In this document: one piece after another, positions 38,811 to 47,392 of the stretch | Position numbering within the stretch: the first letter of the stretch is position 1 | Layout: each line of letters opens with the position of its first letter | DNA from: Pseudomonas pergaminensis | GTDB taxonomy: Bacteria; Pseudomonadota; Gammaproteobacteria; Pseudomonadales; Pseudomonadaceae | Reading direction: 5' to 3' | Assembly: GCF_024112395.2 (NCBI RefSeq) | Contig: NZ_CP078013.2 | Location: 1,116,001 to 1,180,000 of the forward strand | DNA length: 64,000 nucleotides | Translations under genes and position numbers: made by a program | Notes under the pieces: model-generated | What the model was told of the DNA's origin: nothing | What the model saw: the letters and a program-made list of their open reading frames with translations, nothing else | Databases searched by the model: none

Positions 38811-39302
38811 CTAGGACGCTTTGAGTGCTTCAGCGTCGTTGTTCACGGTGTAGGTGAAGGCGCCACGCATATCCGCACCGTCTGCCAACGCTTTTGCGTC
38901 CGCAAGCAAATGCGGGTGACGATCCAATAACCGCATCAGCAGCACCAAGGGTTTGGGGGCGAGAAGCTCGCCGCGCTCATACCGAGAGAATGCGTTGTGA
39001 CCGCCACCGGACAGTAATTCCACTGCTTCCTTTTGGGTAAGGTGCAGTTTGCGACGGGTACGTTTCATTTCGGTGCCGATCATTTTTCGGGCGGCAAGTG
39101 CCAGTGCATCTTTGGCCTCACCGAAGCGGTCGGCGCTGTCGTTGTCCGGGTCCCAGAAGCCGTCGCCGCAGACTGTACATTCCCAGCCTGAAAGATTGTC
39201 GACCCGGCGCTCCAGGTTTTTGATCCTGATGGTCTCGCTGCGCCCCTCGTAGTATGACAATCCATTGGGGGCGCCGCAGATGTAGCAGTCTTTTGTCTTC
39301 AT
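38811..39302 (-). CDS. mqsA: MqsA-type antitoxin (zinc finger plus HTH)
   Basis: Antitoxin and autorepressor of 163 residues. The N-terminal zinc domain has two Cys pairs (CYIC at residue 6 and CTVC near 42) as in MqsA/YgiT. The C-terminal half has an XRE-type helix-turn-helix (LTQKEAVELLSGGGHNAFSRYERGE), the classical MqsA sequence. It follows mqsR with a 4-bp ATGA overlap. It is about 30 residues longer than E. coli MqsA, the extra part being a C-terminal tail rich in Ala and Asp. Confidence 0.93.
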   Translation of the reverse strand: MKTKDCYICGAPNGLSYYEGRSETIRIKNLERRVDNLSGWECTVCGDGFWDPDNDSADRFGEAKDALALAARKMIGTEMKRTRRKLHLTQKEAVELLSGGGHNAFSRYERGELLAPKPLVLLMRLLDRHPHLLADAKALADGADMRGAFTYTVNNDAEALKAS

Positions 39303-39610
39303 ATGTTCTTCTCCTTAAAGGAGATCACCGGGGGGGCACCGTCGGGGGAGTAAGTGACCTTGATGTAAATCTCCCTGCCTTTTGAGTGTGTGTGATACAC
39401 GTCTTGCCATACCCGATGGTCTCTATAGGTAGTCATCGACTTGTACAACATCCAGTTTTGCAACTCATAGATGACCTCCTGCATATCCTCGATGCTAAAG
39501 CCAAGAGCGTCGCCGCATGCTTCTGCTGTGCGGGTAAACGCTCGCCTGCCAAGCCGCCTCACATCCGCCTTTATCACCGCCAAATCGTAATGAGGTGTGT
39601 ACTTGTCCAT
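39299..39610 (-). CDS. mqsR: MqsR-type mRNA-interferase toxin
   Basis: A 103-residue toxin of the MqsR family (RelE-like fold), which cleaves mRNA mainly at GCU in E. coli. The family's core YKSMTTYRDHRVWQDVY and the terminal VISFKEK are present. The start at MDKYTPHYDL matches E. coli MqsR (MEKRTPH); the frame opens further upstream but runs into the operator. Gene order toxin-antitoxin and the ATGA overlap are as in mqsRA. Activity appears intact on inspection. Confidence 0.93.
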   Translation of the reverse strand: MDKYTPHYDLAVIKADVRRLGRRAFTRTAEACGDALGFSIEDMQEVIYELQNWMLYKSMTTYRDHRVWQDVYHTHSKGREIYIKVTYSPDGAPPVISFKEKNI

Positions 39611-39627
39611 AAGACACCTGAGTCCAT

Positions 39628-39648
39628 AATTACCCTCAGAGGGTAATT
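39628..39648. promoter_or_regulatory. Candidate MqsA operator upstream of mqsR
   Basis: Perfect palindrome with 9-bp arms AATTACCCT and AGGGTAATT separated by CAG, 17 bp ahead of the mqsR start. MqsA of E. coli binds AACCT/AGGTT-type palindromes in the same place. The core here (ACCCT/AGGGT) resembles it in length and symmetry. Function is inferred from position. Confidence 0.75.
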
Positions 39649-39727
39649 TTACCAATCGAAAATACTGCTCCTTTGCTTGCCTAAGAACCCTAGTGCGTTG
39701 CCTTCGTAGGAAAGTCCGAATAGGCTG

Positions 39728-39744
39728 TAGGAAAATTCATCCTA
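39728..39744. promoter_or_regulatory. Possible GntR/FCD operator
   Basis: Inverted repeat TAGGA, seven bases, TCCTA, 24 bp ahead of the GntR-family start. Such placement suits autoregulation, but the sequence does not match the FadR-type consensus well. Confidence 0.3.
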
Positions 39745-39768
39745 TGATTGGACGAAAGCGCAAAACTC

Positions 39769-40428
39769 ATGACAGACATCGCCCCACTGATCAAACGCTC
39801 CCTGGTCGACCAGGCCCTGGAGCAGTTGCGCCTGCGCATCACTGAAGGCCGATGGGCCATTGGTGAACGCTTGCCCACCGAGCCCGAGCTGTCCGCCGAG
39901 CTGGGTATCAGCCGTAATACCGTGCGCGAGGCCATGCGGGTGTTGGCGTTCTCCGGGTTGATCGAAGTCCGACAGGGTGACGGCAGTTACCTGCGCTCGA
40001 TGACCGACCCGTTGGGTGCGATGCGGGCGCTGTCGCACTGCACGCTTGAGCAGGCGCAAGAGACGCGGCAGATCCTGGAAGTGGAGGCCATCGGCCTGGC
40101 TGCACAGCGGCGTACCGCGCAAGATTTGAAGCTGTTGCGCAGCGCACTGGACGCCAGCGCCGAGTTGTACCACGGTGATTTGGAGGCCTATATCAGCGCC
40201 GACCTGGTGTTCCACAAACACTTGGTCGACGCTGCGCACAACCCTGCCTTGAGCGAGCTGTACCAATATTTCTCCGCCATCGTCGGCGCGCAGTTGCGCC
40301 AGACCCTGAATATCTCACCGCGCCGCCAGGCCGTATTCGACCTGCATATCGCCTTGCTCGACGCGGTCGAAAACCAAGACCCGGAACGCGCCAAATCCCT
40401 CTGCCGGCAGTTGATCAATGAACCTTGA
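39769..40428 (+). CDS. GntR-family regulator with FCD domain
   Basis: A 219-residue regulator: an N-terminal winged helix (LRLRITEGRWAIGERLPTEPELSAELGISRNTVREAMRVL region) and a C-terminal FCD ligand domain with conserved Asp/His residues (DLVFHKHLVDAAHNP). The start is ATG 39769, as the upstream TTG has no ribosome site. Overlaps the CynX-type transporter gene by 11 bp, so it probably regulates its own operon and that transporter. Ligand unknown. Confidence 0.9.
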   Translation: MTDIAPLIKRSLVDQALEQLRLRITEGRWAIGERLPTEPELSAELGISRNTVREAMRVLAFSGLIEVRQGDGSYLRSMTDPLGAMRALSHCTLEQAQETRQILEVEAIGLAAQRRTAQDLKLLRSALDASAELYHGDLEAYISADLVFHKHLVDAAHNPALSELYQYFSAIVGAQLRQTLNISPRRQAVFDLHIALLDAVENQDPERAKSLCRQLINEP

Positions 40429-41683
40429 AGCCAAACGCACGACCGAACTTGAAGAGCTGCTGATCGACGCCGAAGCCGATGACGAGGAAGTGCAGCACGC
40501 CCACCCCGTGGTAAGCCGCCCGTGGCTGTTGCTGCTGGGCCTGATCCTGGTGGCGCTGAACCTGCGCCCGGCACTGTCGAGCATGTCGCCGCTGCTGGCT
40601 GAGGTCTCACAAAGCCTTGGGCTGTCGGCGGCCAAGGCCGGTTTACTGACCACTTTGCCGGTGCTGTGCCTGGGGCTATTCGCGCCCACGGCGCCGATCC
40701 TGGCCCGACGTTTCGGTGCCGAGCGCGTGGTGCTGGGGATTCTGCTGACGTTGGCCGCAGGGATCATCCTGCGCAGCTCATTCGGTGAGCTTGGCCTGTT
40801 CGCCGGCAGCCTGATCGCCGGGGCAAGTATCGGCATCATTGGTGTGTTGCTGCCGGGCATCGTCAAGCGCGACTTTGCCAAACAGGCGGGCGCGATGACC
40901 GGCGTCTACACCATGGCGCTGTGCCTGGGTGCGGCGTTGGCGGCGGGCTCGACGGTGCCACTCAGTCATTACTTCGGCGACCGTTGGCGCATTGGCTTGG
41001 GATTCTGGATTGTGCCGGCGTTGGTCGCGGCGTTGTTCTGGTTACCGCAAGTCGGGCACAAACACGGTGCCCATCGGGTCGCCTACCGCGTGAAGGGGTT
41101 GCTGCGCGACCCTCTAGCCTGGCAGGTGACCTTGTACATGGGCCTGCAATCGTCGTTGGCGTACATCGTGTTCGGCTGGCTGCCGTCGATCCTGATCGGT
41201 CGTGGCCTGACGGCCACCGAAGCCGGCTTGGCATTGTCGGGCTCGATCATTGTGCAATTGCTGAGCTCCCTCGCCGCACCGTGGCTGGCCACCCGTGGCA
41301 AGGACCAGCGCCTGGCAATCGTGGTGGTGATGCTGCTGACCCTCGGCGGCTTGTTCGGCTGCCTGTATGCGCCGCTCGACGGGCTGTGGGGCTGGGCGAT
41401 TTTGCTGGGGCTGGGCCAGGGCGGCACGTTCAGCCTGGCGCTGACCTTGATCGTACTGCGCTCGCGGGACGCCCATGTCGCCGCCAACCTGTCGAGCATG
41501 GCCCAGGGCATCGGGTACACGCTGGCGTCCATGGGGCCGTTCGCAGTCGGCCTGGTGCATGACTGGACCGGCGGCTGGACGGCAGTGGGCTGGATCTTCG
41601 CGGTGATCGGCGTGGGCGCCATCGTTGCCGGCCTGGGCGCCGGCCGTGCGCGCTATGTGGCGGTCAGCAGCGAGCGGGTGTAA
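40418..41683 (+). CDS. CynX/NimT-type MFS transporter
   Basis: A 421-residue 12-helix transporter. After a charged N-terminal tail of about 40 residues, the first helix reads LLLGLILVALNLRPALSSMSPLL, the hallmark of CynX/NimT (cyanate/nitroimidazole) transporters; GVLLPGIVKRDFAKQ is another family block. Overlaps the GntR/FCD gene, forming a two-gene operon. Actual substrate unknown; cyanate is unsupported because no cyanase is nearby. Confidence 0.88.
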   Translation: MNLEAKRTTELEELLIDAEADDEEVQHAHPVVSRPWLLLLGLILVALNLRPALSSMSPLLAEVSQSLGLSAAKAGLLTTLPVLCLGLFAPTAPILARRFGAERVVLGILLTLAAGIILRSSFGELGLFAGSLIAGASIGIIGVLLPGIVKRDFAKQAGAMTGVYTMALCLGAALAAGSTVPLSHYFGDRWRIGLGFWIVPALVAALFWLPQVGHKHGAHRVAYRVKGLLRDPLAWQVTLYMGLQSSLAYIVFGWLPSILIGRGLTATEAGLALSGSIIVQLLSSLAAPWLATRGKDQRLAIVVVMLLTLGGLFGCLYAPLDGLWGWAILLGLGQGGTFSLALTLIVLRSRDAHVAANLSSMAQGIGYTLASMGPFAVGLVHDWTGGWTAVGWIFAVIGVGAIVAGLGAGRARYVAVSSERV

Positions 41684-41778
41684 CGGCTACAGGCACACCG
41701 CCTTGATCGTTGCCGCTCAAGGTCGGTGTACAGACGCTGGGCTTGGTTGGAACGCCAGTGCCGCCACGCCTTTTCGTC

Positions 41779-42402
41779 TTACAAGTATCTGACTGTGATG
41801 GTCACGGAGCCGTCCATGTTCACCTCGTTGTCCAAGGTCAGGTTTTGCGTCGGAGCGATTACCCCCGAGACAGACAGGTCGGTGGTCAGCAGCGTTACCG
41901 GTATCGGAGTCAATGAGCCCAAGGGGGCGACGGAGTAAAGGCCGTTATCCACTATCATGGGCTCCCGCTCCCAGGTCGTCCCGCCGTCCCATGAAACAAT
42001 ACCGCTGACGCCGACCCCGTCAGCGACGCGATTCATCGGACTTATGGTCAGGTAGCCCAGTCTCTCTGTGCCATTGATCAGGCCAAGTCCAAAGTTGTAA
42101 TAGTCATTGGAGGACTCGGTGCCTTCGCGGTTGTCTTTGGCCTCCAGGGCCATCATCGTCGCGCCTTCGCACGTCACCGTCATTTGCAGCGTTTGTCGCG
42201 GCAGGTAGGTGGGCCGGTCCTTGCGTAGGTCACTGGAGGAAATCTTGCCAAAGTCCAACGATCCGCCGTTGGACAACGCGGGGCTGCAAGCGCTAGGCGT
42301 GATCATGCCCTTGACCGTGAGGTCGGTGCTGCTGGCCGCCTGCACAATGGAGGCGGCAGCCAGCAACAGGGTGGCCGTGCAAGTAGGGAAAAATGCTTTC
42401 AT
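41779..42402 (-). CDS. DUF1120 pilin-like subunit (most downstream copy)
   Basis: A 207-residue exported protein, with a signal peptide ending at about residue 22 (VQAAS). The mature part has the layout shared by all DUF1120 proteins here: a donor-strand-like start SSTDLTVKGMITPSAC with the pilin spacing GxIxxxxC, a second Cys in TVTCEGA (likely disulfide), the core DNREG, and a C-terminal strand ending TVRYL with penultimate Tyr, as in chaperone-usher pilins. Last gene of the minus-strand fimbrial operon. Structural or minor subunit role is inference. Confidence 0.85.
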   Translation of the reverse strand: MKAFFPTCTATLLLAAASIVQAASSTDLTVKGMITPSACSPALSNGGSLDFGKISSSDLRKDRPTYLPRQTLQMTVTCEGATMMALEAKDNREGTESSNDYYNFGLGLINGTERLGYLTISPMNRVADGVGVSGIVSWDGGTTWEREPMIVDNGLYSVAPLGSLTPIPVTLLTTDLSVSGVIAPTQNLTLDNEVNMDGSVTITVRYL

Positions 42403-42450
42403 TTAAAGGTCTTCCTTCAGTGATGGGTGGAACTAGGGGTCAAGGGGGGA

Positions 42451-43101
42451 TTACAGGTAAACAACTTCCAGGGTGGCTGAGCCGTCCATCCGCACGTCGT
42501 GACTCAGGTCCAGGTTCTGCTTGGCGTTGATCACCGCTTCCAGGGTCAGCGTGCTGCTCAGCACCTGGATCGGTGAAGGGCCGGCGGTGCTGCCCTCGGT
42601 CTCAGTGAATCCCAGCAGGCTGCGCGAACCGATATCGATCGGGTTGCTATTGGCGGTGCGCCACGCCACGCCGCCGGTGGTGGATTCGGTGCCGTAGAGT
42701 TGCGTGACGCTGTCGGCGACGGTCTGTTTTGGGTCGAATTTCACCGAATACACACCGATCTTGTTGCCGCTGCCGTCCAGGCCCAGCCCATAGAAAATTT
42801 CGCTGTCGACGTGGGCGGTGCCGTCGCGGTTATCGCGCATGCGCAGGGCGTAGCGGCCCGGGGCGTTGCAGCTGACGGTCAAGGTCAGGGATTTGAGTGG
42901 CAGCCGCGTGCCGGTGGATTGGTTGAGGTCTTGCTGGGAAATCTTGCCGAAATCGACCACCCCGCCGCCGGAGAACACCGGAGTGCAGGCCATGGGGGTG
43001 ATCAAGCCGCCGACAGTGAGTTCGACAGTGGACGCAGCGTGGGTGGCGGCGGCACTGGCAAGCCAGGCGAAGGCGGCCACGAGAATCAATAACGTCTTCA
43101 T
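42451..43101 (-). CDS. DUF1120 pilin-like subunit
   Basis: A 216-residue relative: signal peptide to about residue 23, VELTVGGLITPMACTP (GxIxxxxC), second Cys in TVSCNAP, MRDNRDG, and a C-terminus ending LEVVYL. Its middle (SVKFDPKQTVADSVTQLYGTESTTGGVAWRT) resembles the long tip-type protein (next but one upstream) rather than the other pilins, including a shared STTG...W pattern. 10 bp from the preceding gene. Confidence 0.84.
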   Translation of the reverse strand: MKTLLILVAAFAWLASAAATHAASTVELTVGGLITPMACTPVFSGGGVVDFGKISQQDLNQSTGTRLPLKSLTLTVSCNAPGRYALRMRDNRDGTAHVDSEIFYGLGLDGSGNKIGVYSVKFDPKQTVADSVTQLYGTESTTGGVAWRTANSNPIDIGSRSLLGFTETEGSTAGPSPIQVLSSTLTLEAVINAKQNLDLSHDVRMDGSATLEVVYL

Positions 43102-43111
43102 GATTCAGCTC

Positions 43112-43732
43112 CTATAGGTACTTGATGCTCAGGGTCGCTGAGGCTTCGAAGTGCACTTCTTCGGTAAGCGGCAGGGTGTTAGTGGGGGCGAGGTAGGGAA
43201 TGAACTGTAGGTCGCCCGTCAGATGTTGTATCGCTGCTGGGACATGAGTCCGATCAGGGGTGAACGCAGTCAGGAAGTGGTGCGACAACACGGCTGATGG
43301 GGCCCAGGTATCGGGCCCCGTCGAGCCAATAGGATTCATGTCAACGTCGTCGGCCACCACCGACTCGAGGGTGATTTGCAGGAAACCGATTTTGGCGCTG
43401 TTGCCAGCCAGTCCCAGGCCGAACGTGCTGGAGTATTCGCTGTAGCTGGAACCGAGGCGGTTATCCTTGGGTTCCAGGGCCAGCAAGGTCATGGCTTCAC
43501 AGTTGATTGCAAAGTGCAGGCTGGAGGCGGGCAGCCGTGTGGGTTGATCGCTGTTCAGGTCCTTGGCTGCAAGCTTGCCCAAGTCATACACACCGCCATT
43601 GGACAAGCTGGGTGTGCAGGCACTGGGAGTGATCACGCCGCTGACGCTCAGGTCGACGGTCGAGGCGGCCTGGGCCTGTAACGCGCAGGCCAGCCCTACG
43701 CAGGCGGCCAGTGGAATCTGTATTGCTTTCAT
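43112..43732 (-). CDS. DUF1120 pilin-like subunit
   Basis: A 206-residue exported protein: signal peptide ending ALQAQA, VDLSVSGVITPSACTPSLSNGG, second Cys in AINCEA, KDNRLG, C-terminus LSIKYL. It is among the more divergent copies in its C-terminal half. Gaps of only 10 bp on both sides show it is inside the operon. Confidence 0.84.
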   Translation of the reverse strand: MKAIQIPLAACVGLACALQAQAASTVDLSVSGVITPSACTPSLSNGGVYDLGKLAAKDLNSDQPTRLPASSLHFAINCEAMTLLALEPKDNRLGSSYSEYSSTFGLGLAGNSAKIGFLQITLESVVADDVDMNPIGSTGPDTWAPSAVLSHHFLTAFTPDRTHVPAAIQHLTGDLQFIPYLAPTNTLPLTEEVHFEASATLSIKYL

Positions 43733-43742
43733 GCTTGAGTTC

Positions 43743-44870
43743 CTACAAGTAGTGAATTTCGAGAGTGCCCGAGCCGTCGAGGCGTACCTCGTTGCCCAGG
43801 TCCAGGGAGCCCAGGGGGGCGACAGTCGCCTCCAGGCTCAGCGTGGCATTGAGGTTTTGAATGGCGCTGGGCCCGCCGGTACTGCCGGATGTGCTGCTGA
43901 AACCCAGGTAACGATTGGCGCCTATTGCCGTGATGCGTGCGCCGGCGTTGCTCCACGGCAGGCTGCCGGTGGTGGAGTCGGTGCTGAAAACCTGGGCAAA
44001 GCTGTCGGCGGTGATGTGCGCGGGGTTGAACAGCAGCCGGTAGCGCCCGATTTTCTGTCGGCTGGCGTCCAGGCCCAGGCCATAACTGGTTTCATCGCCG
44101 GTACCGGTGGCCGAGCCCTGACGGTTGTCCTGCATGCGCATGGCAAATGCGGTGGGTGCATCGCAAGTCACGCTGAGCGATAACGCACGTGGCGCCAGAG
44201 CGGTGTCCTTGTCGACGGACAGATCGCCGACTGACAATTTGCCCAGCTCCACGTGGCCGCCGTTGGACAGGGTGGGCGTACACGCCGCCGGTGCAAAACG
44301 TGCCTGCCAGCGCAATTCCCGCGAGCGGCCGGCGCCGAGGGCATCGAACAGTCCAGCGGTGTCCCAGGTGACCGCGTCGCGCACCCGGGCAGCGTCTTCA
44401 CTGGCCCAGGCACTGGCGTCCAATTGCAGCGACAGGTTGCGCCCGGTTACCGCGACGCCACCGCGCATCGGCACCACGCCGTGGTCAGGCTGCCATTCCA
44501 ATGGAGCACCGACTGCGGACGGTGCTTGCCCAGGGCCTGCGATCAGACCGAGCTCGACTGCCTGGCCGTCCAGCACCGCTTCGCGCACTTGCAAGGCGTA
44601 ACTGCCGCGTTCGGTGAAGCGAAACCGCCCAGGCCCCGCGCCCAACCCGCGATAAAACACACTCATGTCGGTGGGCTGCGGGCAGTTCAGCGTGAGGCTC
44701 AACTGCCGCTCCCCCAACAATCGCTCGGGCGCGGGCACCAAGGCCACGGCGCGGTTCATCAAGCCGAAGTCCAACTGCGTCTGGCTGAGATTGAGCTGGC
44801 ATTCTTCGACGGCCAGGGCGTGGGGGCTGATCAACACGCCCAAGACGTACAAGACCGGTTTCAGGTCCAT
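43743..44870 (-). CDS. Two-domain DUF1120 protein, probable fimbrial tip adhesin
   Basis: A 375-residue exported protein. After the signal peptide (to about residue 21) comes a unique N-terminal domain of about 190 residues beginning EECQLNLSQTQLDFGLMNRA. The C-terminal half is a DUF1120 domain (AACTPTLSNGGHVELG, TVTCDAP with its Cys, MQDNRQG, ending LEIHYL). It lacks the free SSVDLTVKG donor-strand start of the pilins, as expected for the first, tip-located subunit. The start at 44870 has GAGGA upstream and follows the usher stop. Ligand unknown. Confidence 0.82.
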   Translation of the reverse strand: MDLKPVLYVLGVLISPHALAVEECQLNLSQTQLDFGLMNRAVALVPAPERLLGERQLSLTLNCPQPTDMSVFYRGLGAGPGRFRFTERGSYALQVREAVLDGQAVELGLIAGPGQAPSAVGAPLEWQPDHGVVPMRGGVAVTGRNLSLQLDASAWASEDAARVRDAVTWDTAGLFDALGAGRSRELRWQARFAPAACTPTLSNGGHVELGKLSVGDLSVDKDTALAPRALSLSVTCDAPTAFAMRMQDNRQGSATGTGDETSYGLGLDASRQKIGRYRLLFNPAHITADSFAQVFSTDSTTGSLPWSNAGARITAIGANRYLGFSSTSGSTGGPSAIQNLNATLSLEATVAPLGSLDLGNEVRLDGSGTLEIHYL

Positions 44871-44881
44871 GGTCAGAGTCC

Positions 44882-47338
44882 TCATGGTTGGCGGCACCGG
44901 GCTGGTGCGGTCTCGAAATACACATCCGGGTCACTGTTTTTCGGCAGTGCAAAGTCGAGTCGGCAGCGCGCCTGGCCTGGGGCTTTGACCCACAGGGGGC
45001 GCGTGTCGAGCACGTCGGGCAGGAACACCTGGCTGCCTTCCTGCACCAGGGTGATGAACTCGCCATCGGCGGTGCTCACCGCCGCGCCGCGGGGCAGGGG
45101 CTGGCCGTCGTCGGTGGTCACGTTCAGCAGGGCGCGACGCGTCAGATGCACGCCAAACTGCACGCTGTCGACGGCCCCGCGCCCAGCGGAAATCACCGCC
45201 AGCCCATTGCTGATATCGGCATTGCGCGGCAGCGAACGGGTTTGCACTTCCACCGGGCTGCGGCCATAGGCGCTGACCTGCGGCACCACCGCCTGGCCTT
45301 GCCAGTCGGTCCATACCGGGCCGCTGGGGGTGTTGACCTTGACGCCGGCCATTTCGCCCACGGACATCACCGCGAAGGTATCGCGCACCGGGTAGGGCGA
45401 GAACGTCACGCCGTCGCCATGCACCACCACGCCGCCGCGCGCGCCGCCTTGGTAGCTGGAGCGTTCGCGGTCGGAGCGGGTGTAGTTGAAGTCGAGCTGG
45501 CTGTAATACGGCAAGGCGGACATACCGAGGGACGACTCCACCTCGCGGTCACGGCTGTCGCGCTCCACGCCCACGCGGTAACTCAACTGGTCGTTGAGTT
45601 GCTCGCTGAGGCCGACGCCCAGGCGGTGTTCTCCGCCGGTGTTGCGCGCCCAGGCGCGGCCGCGACGGCTCTCGCCCAGGGGCACGCTGACGGTGAGGTA
45701 CAGGCTGTCATCGCTCTGCTGCCGGCCACCGACCTGCCATTCGGCACTCGCGGACACCGAGACGTTGCCGAAACTGGTGCCCCATGACGCCAGCGCGCGG
45801 CTGCTGCTGAAACCCGCATAGGAGGCCGAGCGCGAGAAGCCGGCGCTGAACGCACCTAATGACGGGTGTGACCAGGACGCGGTGGCGCTTTGCTGGTCGC
45901 GGTAGCGCGAGCGTTGCTGTTCATGGGTGTAGGTGGAATAGGTCGATTCATCCAGGTCGCGGTAGCCCAGGGAACGCCACGACAGGGCGGTGCTGACAGC
46001 CCAGCGCTCGCTCAAGCGCTGGGACCATGACAGGTCAGTCTGTACGCCCTGTTCGGTATCGGTGCGACTGGCTTGGGCTGCCTGCGCGGAGAATTGAAAC
46101 TGGCTGTCCTGCCAGGGCAACCAGCCCAGGCTCAAGCCCGCCGAGCGATAGGCATCCGCTACCAACAGTCCGGCGCCTAGGCTGGCTTGGGGGTGTACCG
46201 CGCCGTTCCAGCCGGCGCTGACCACCCAGGGTTCGGCGCCGTCGCTGTCGCCGATCTTGCGCACGCGTCCCGCCGCCACCGAATAGCCCGGGGCCGGTAA
46301 CCCGAGGCCAAGCATCGCCGCCGGCACAGTAAAGCGCCGCTCCTCGCCGGTGCTTTCCTTGACCGTGACTTCCACGTCCGAGCGATTGTTCAAGCGACGC
46401 ACATCGCGCAGCGAAAACGGCCCGGCCGGCACCACGGTGGAATGGATCAGCGTGCCGTTCTGGCGGATCTCGACCTGGGCCGGGCTGTTGGCAATGCCAT
46501 CGATGGTTGCGCCCTGGTTCTGTTCCTGCAAGGCGGTTTCGGTCAGCACCTGCGCGCCGGTGATCTGCGTGCCTGCCAGTACCGGGTTGTAGAGGCTGAT
46601 CTGCCCGGCCTGCAACACCGCCTGCTGGGCAGCGAAGGTGCGTTGGGCATAGGCATCCAGGTGGGTGCTGCGTGATTGGCTGTCTTGCCAGGTCTGTACC
46701 TGGCGGCTGCGCACGATCCAGTCACCGGCGTTGAAACCCACTTCGGTATTGGCCGAGCCGAAGTGCGACGTGTCGTCACCGTATTCGTTGTAGAGGCCGG
46801 TCAAATCGTAGTTGAGCAGGCCGGCAAAGCCACCGGTCTGGTAGCCGGAAATGTCCTGTTCCACCGGGCGCAGGGCCTCGGTTGACACCACCAGCGACAG
46901 GCTCAGGTTAGCCGGGTCCTGCTCGATCACGGTGCGCGGGTGGGCGTCGAGAAACCCGGTGCAATCCGTATCACCCGTGTCGCCAGGCACCACCAGGTTG
47001 CCGGCGTCGAGCAAGGCACGGTTGAAGCACAGCGTGCCCTGACCGTCGAACAGCACATCCACGCGACCGCGCCGCTGACCGTTGACGATCAGGTTGACTG
47101 CATGCCGGCCGGCCCCGAAGCGTGGCGCCTGCAACAGCATGTTTGCCAGTTCCGGATCGATGCCGCGCTGGGACAGGGTCTGGGGGTCGAAGGAGCCGGC
47201 CAGCAGCAGCTCATCGGCGAGAATCTCGCCCGCCGGCAGTGCGCAGCTCAGTGCCAGGCCGGCCAGGAGTGCGCGGGAACGGCGGGATGAAACGTCGGGC
47301 AGGGCTTCGCCGCCACGATCAGTTATTAGTGTGTTCAC
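44882..47338 (-). CDS. Fimbrial outer-membrane usher
   Basis: An 818-residue usher (FimD/PapC family): N-terminal periplasmic domain from about residue 42 (LLLAGSFDPQTLSQRGIDPELANMLL region), a beta-barrel of about 500 residues including the plug domain region (PAQVEIRQNGTLIHSTVVPAGPFSLRD), and C-terminal domains ending with a Cys pair. It forms the secretion and assembly pore for the DUF1120 subunits. Its 3' end is adjacent to the tip-type gene, and its 5' end is 54 bp from the chaperone gene. Confidence 0.95.
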   Translation of the reverse strand: MNTLITDRGGEALPDVSSRRSRALLAGLALSCALPAGEILADELLLAGSFDPQTLSQRGIDPELANMLLQAPRFGAGRHAVNLIVNGQRRGRVDVLFDGQGTLCFNRALLDAGNLVVPGDTGDTDCTGFLDAHPRTVIEQDPANLSLSLVVSTEALRPVEQDISGYQTGGFAGLLNYDLTGLYNEYGDDTSHFGSANTEVGFNAGDWIVRSRQVQTWQDSQSRSTHLDAYAQRTFAAQQAVLQAGQISLYNPVLAGTQITGAQVLTETALQEQNQGATIDGIANSPAQVEIRQNGTLIHSTVVPAGPFSLRDVRRLNNRSDVEVTVKESTGEERRFTVPAAMLGLGLPAPGYSVAAGRVRKIGDSDGAEPWVVSAGWNGAVHPQASLGAGLLVADAYRSAGLSLGWLPWQDSQFQFSAQAAQASRTDTEQGVQTDLSWSQRLSERWAVSTALSWRSLGYRDLDESTYSTYTHEQQRSRYRDQQSATASWSHPSLGAFSAGFSRSASYAGFSSSRALASWGTSFGNVSVSASAEWQVGGRQQSDDSLYLTVSVPLGESRRGRAWARNTGGEHRLGVGLSEQLNDQLSYRVGVERDSRDREVESSLGMSALPYYSQLDFNYTRSDRERSSYQGGARGGVVVHGDGVTFSPYPVRDTFAVMSVGEMAGVKVNTPSGPVWTDWQGQAVVPQVSAYGRSPVEVQTRSLPRNADISNGLAVISAGRGAVDSVQFGVHLTRRALLNVTTDDGQPLPRGAAVSTADGEFITLVQEGSQVFLPDVLDTRPLWVKAPGQARCRLDFALPKNSDPDVYFETAPARCRQP

Positions 47339-47392
47339 AGGTCGTACTCAAAGGGTGTCGGCCGCCCTCTTGCGGGGCGGTACGCAGGGGCG

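Noticed and set aside
40418..41683. Naming the MFS transporter cynX with a cyanate role
   Set aside because: The family block fits CynX/NimT, but no cyanase or carbonic anhydrase gene is nearby, so the substrate cannot be claimed.
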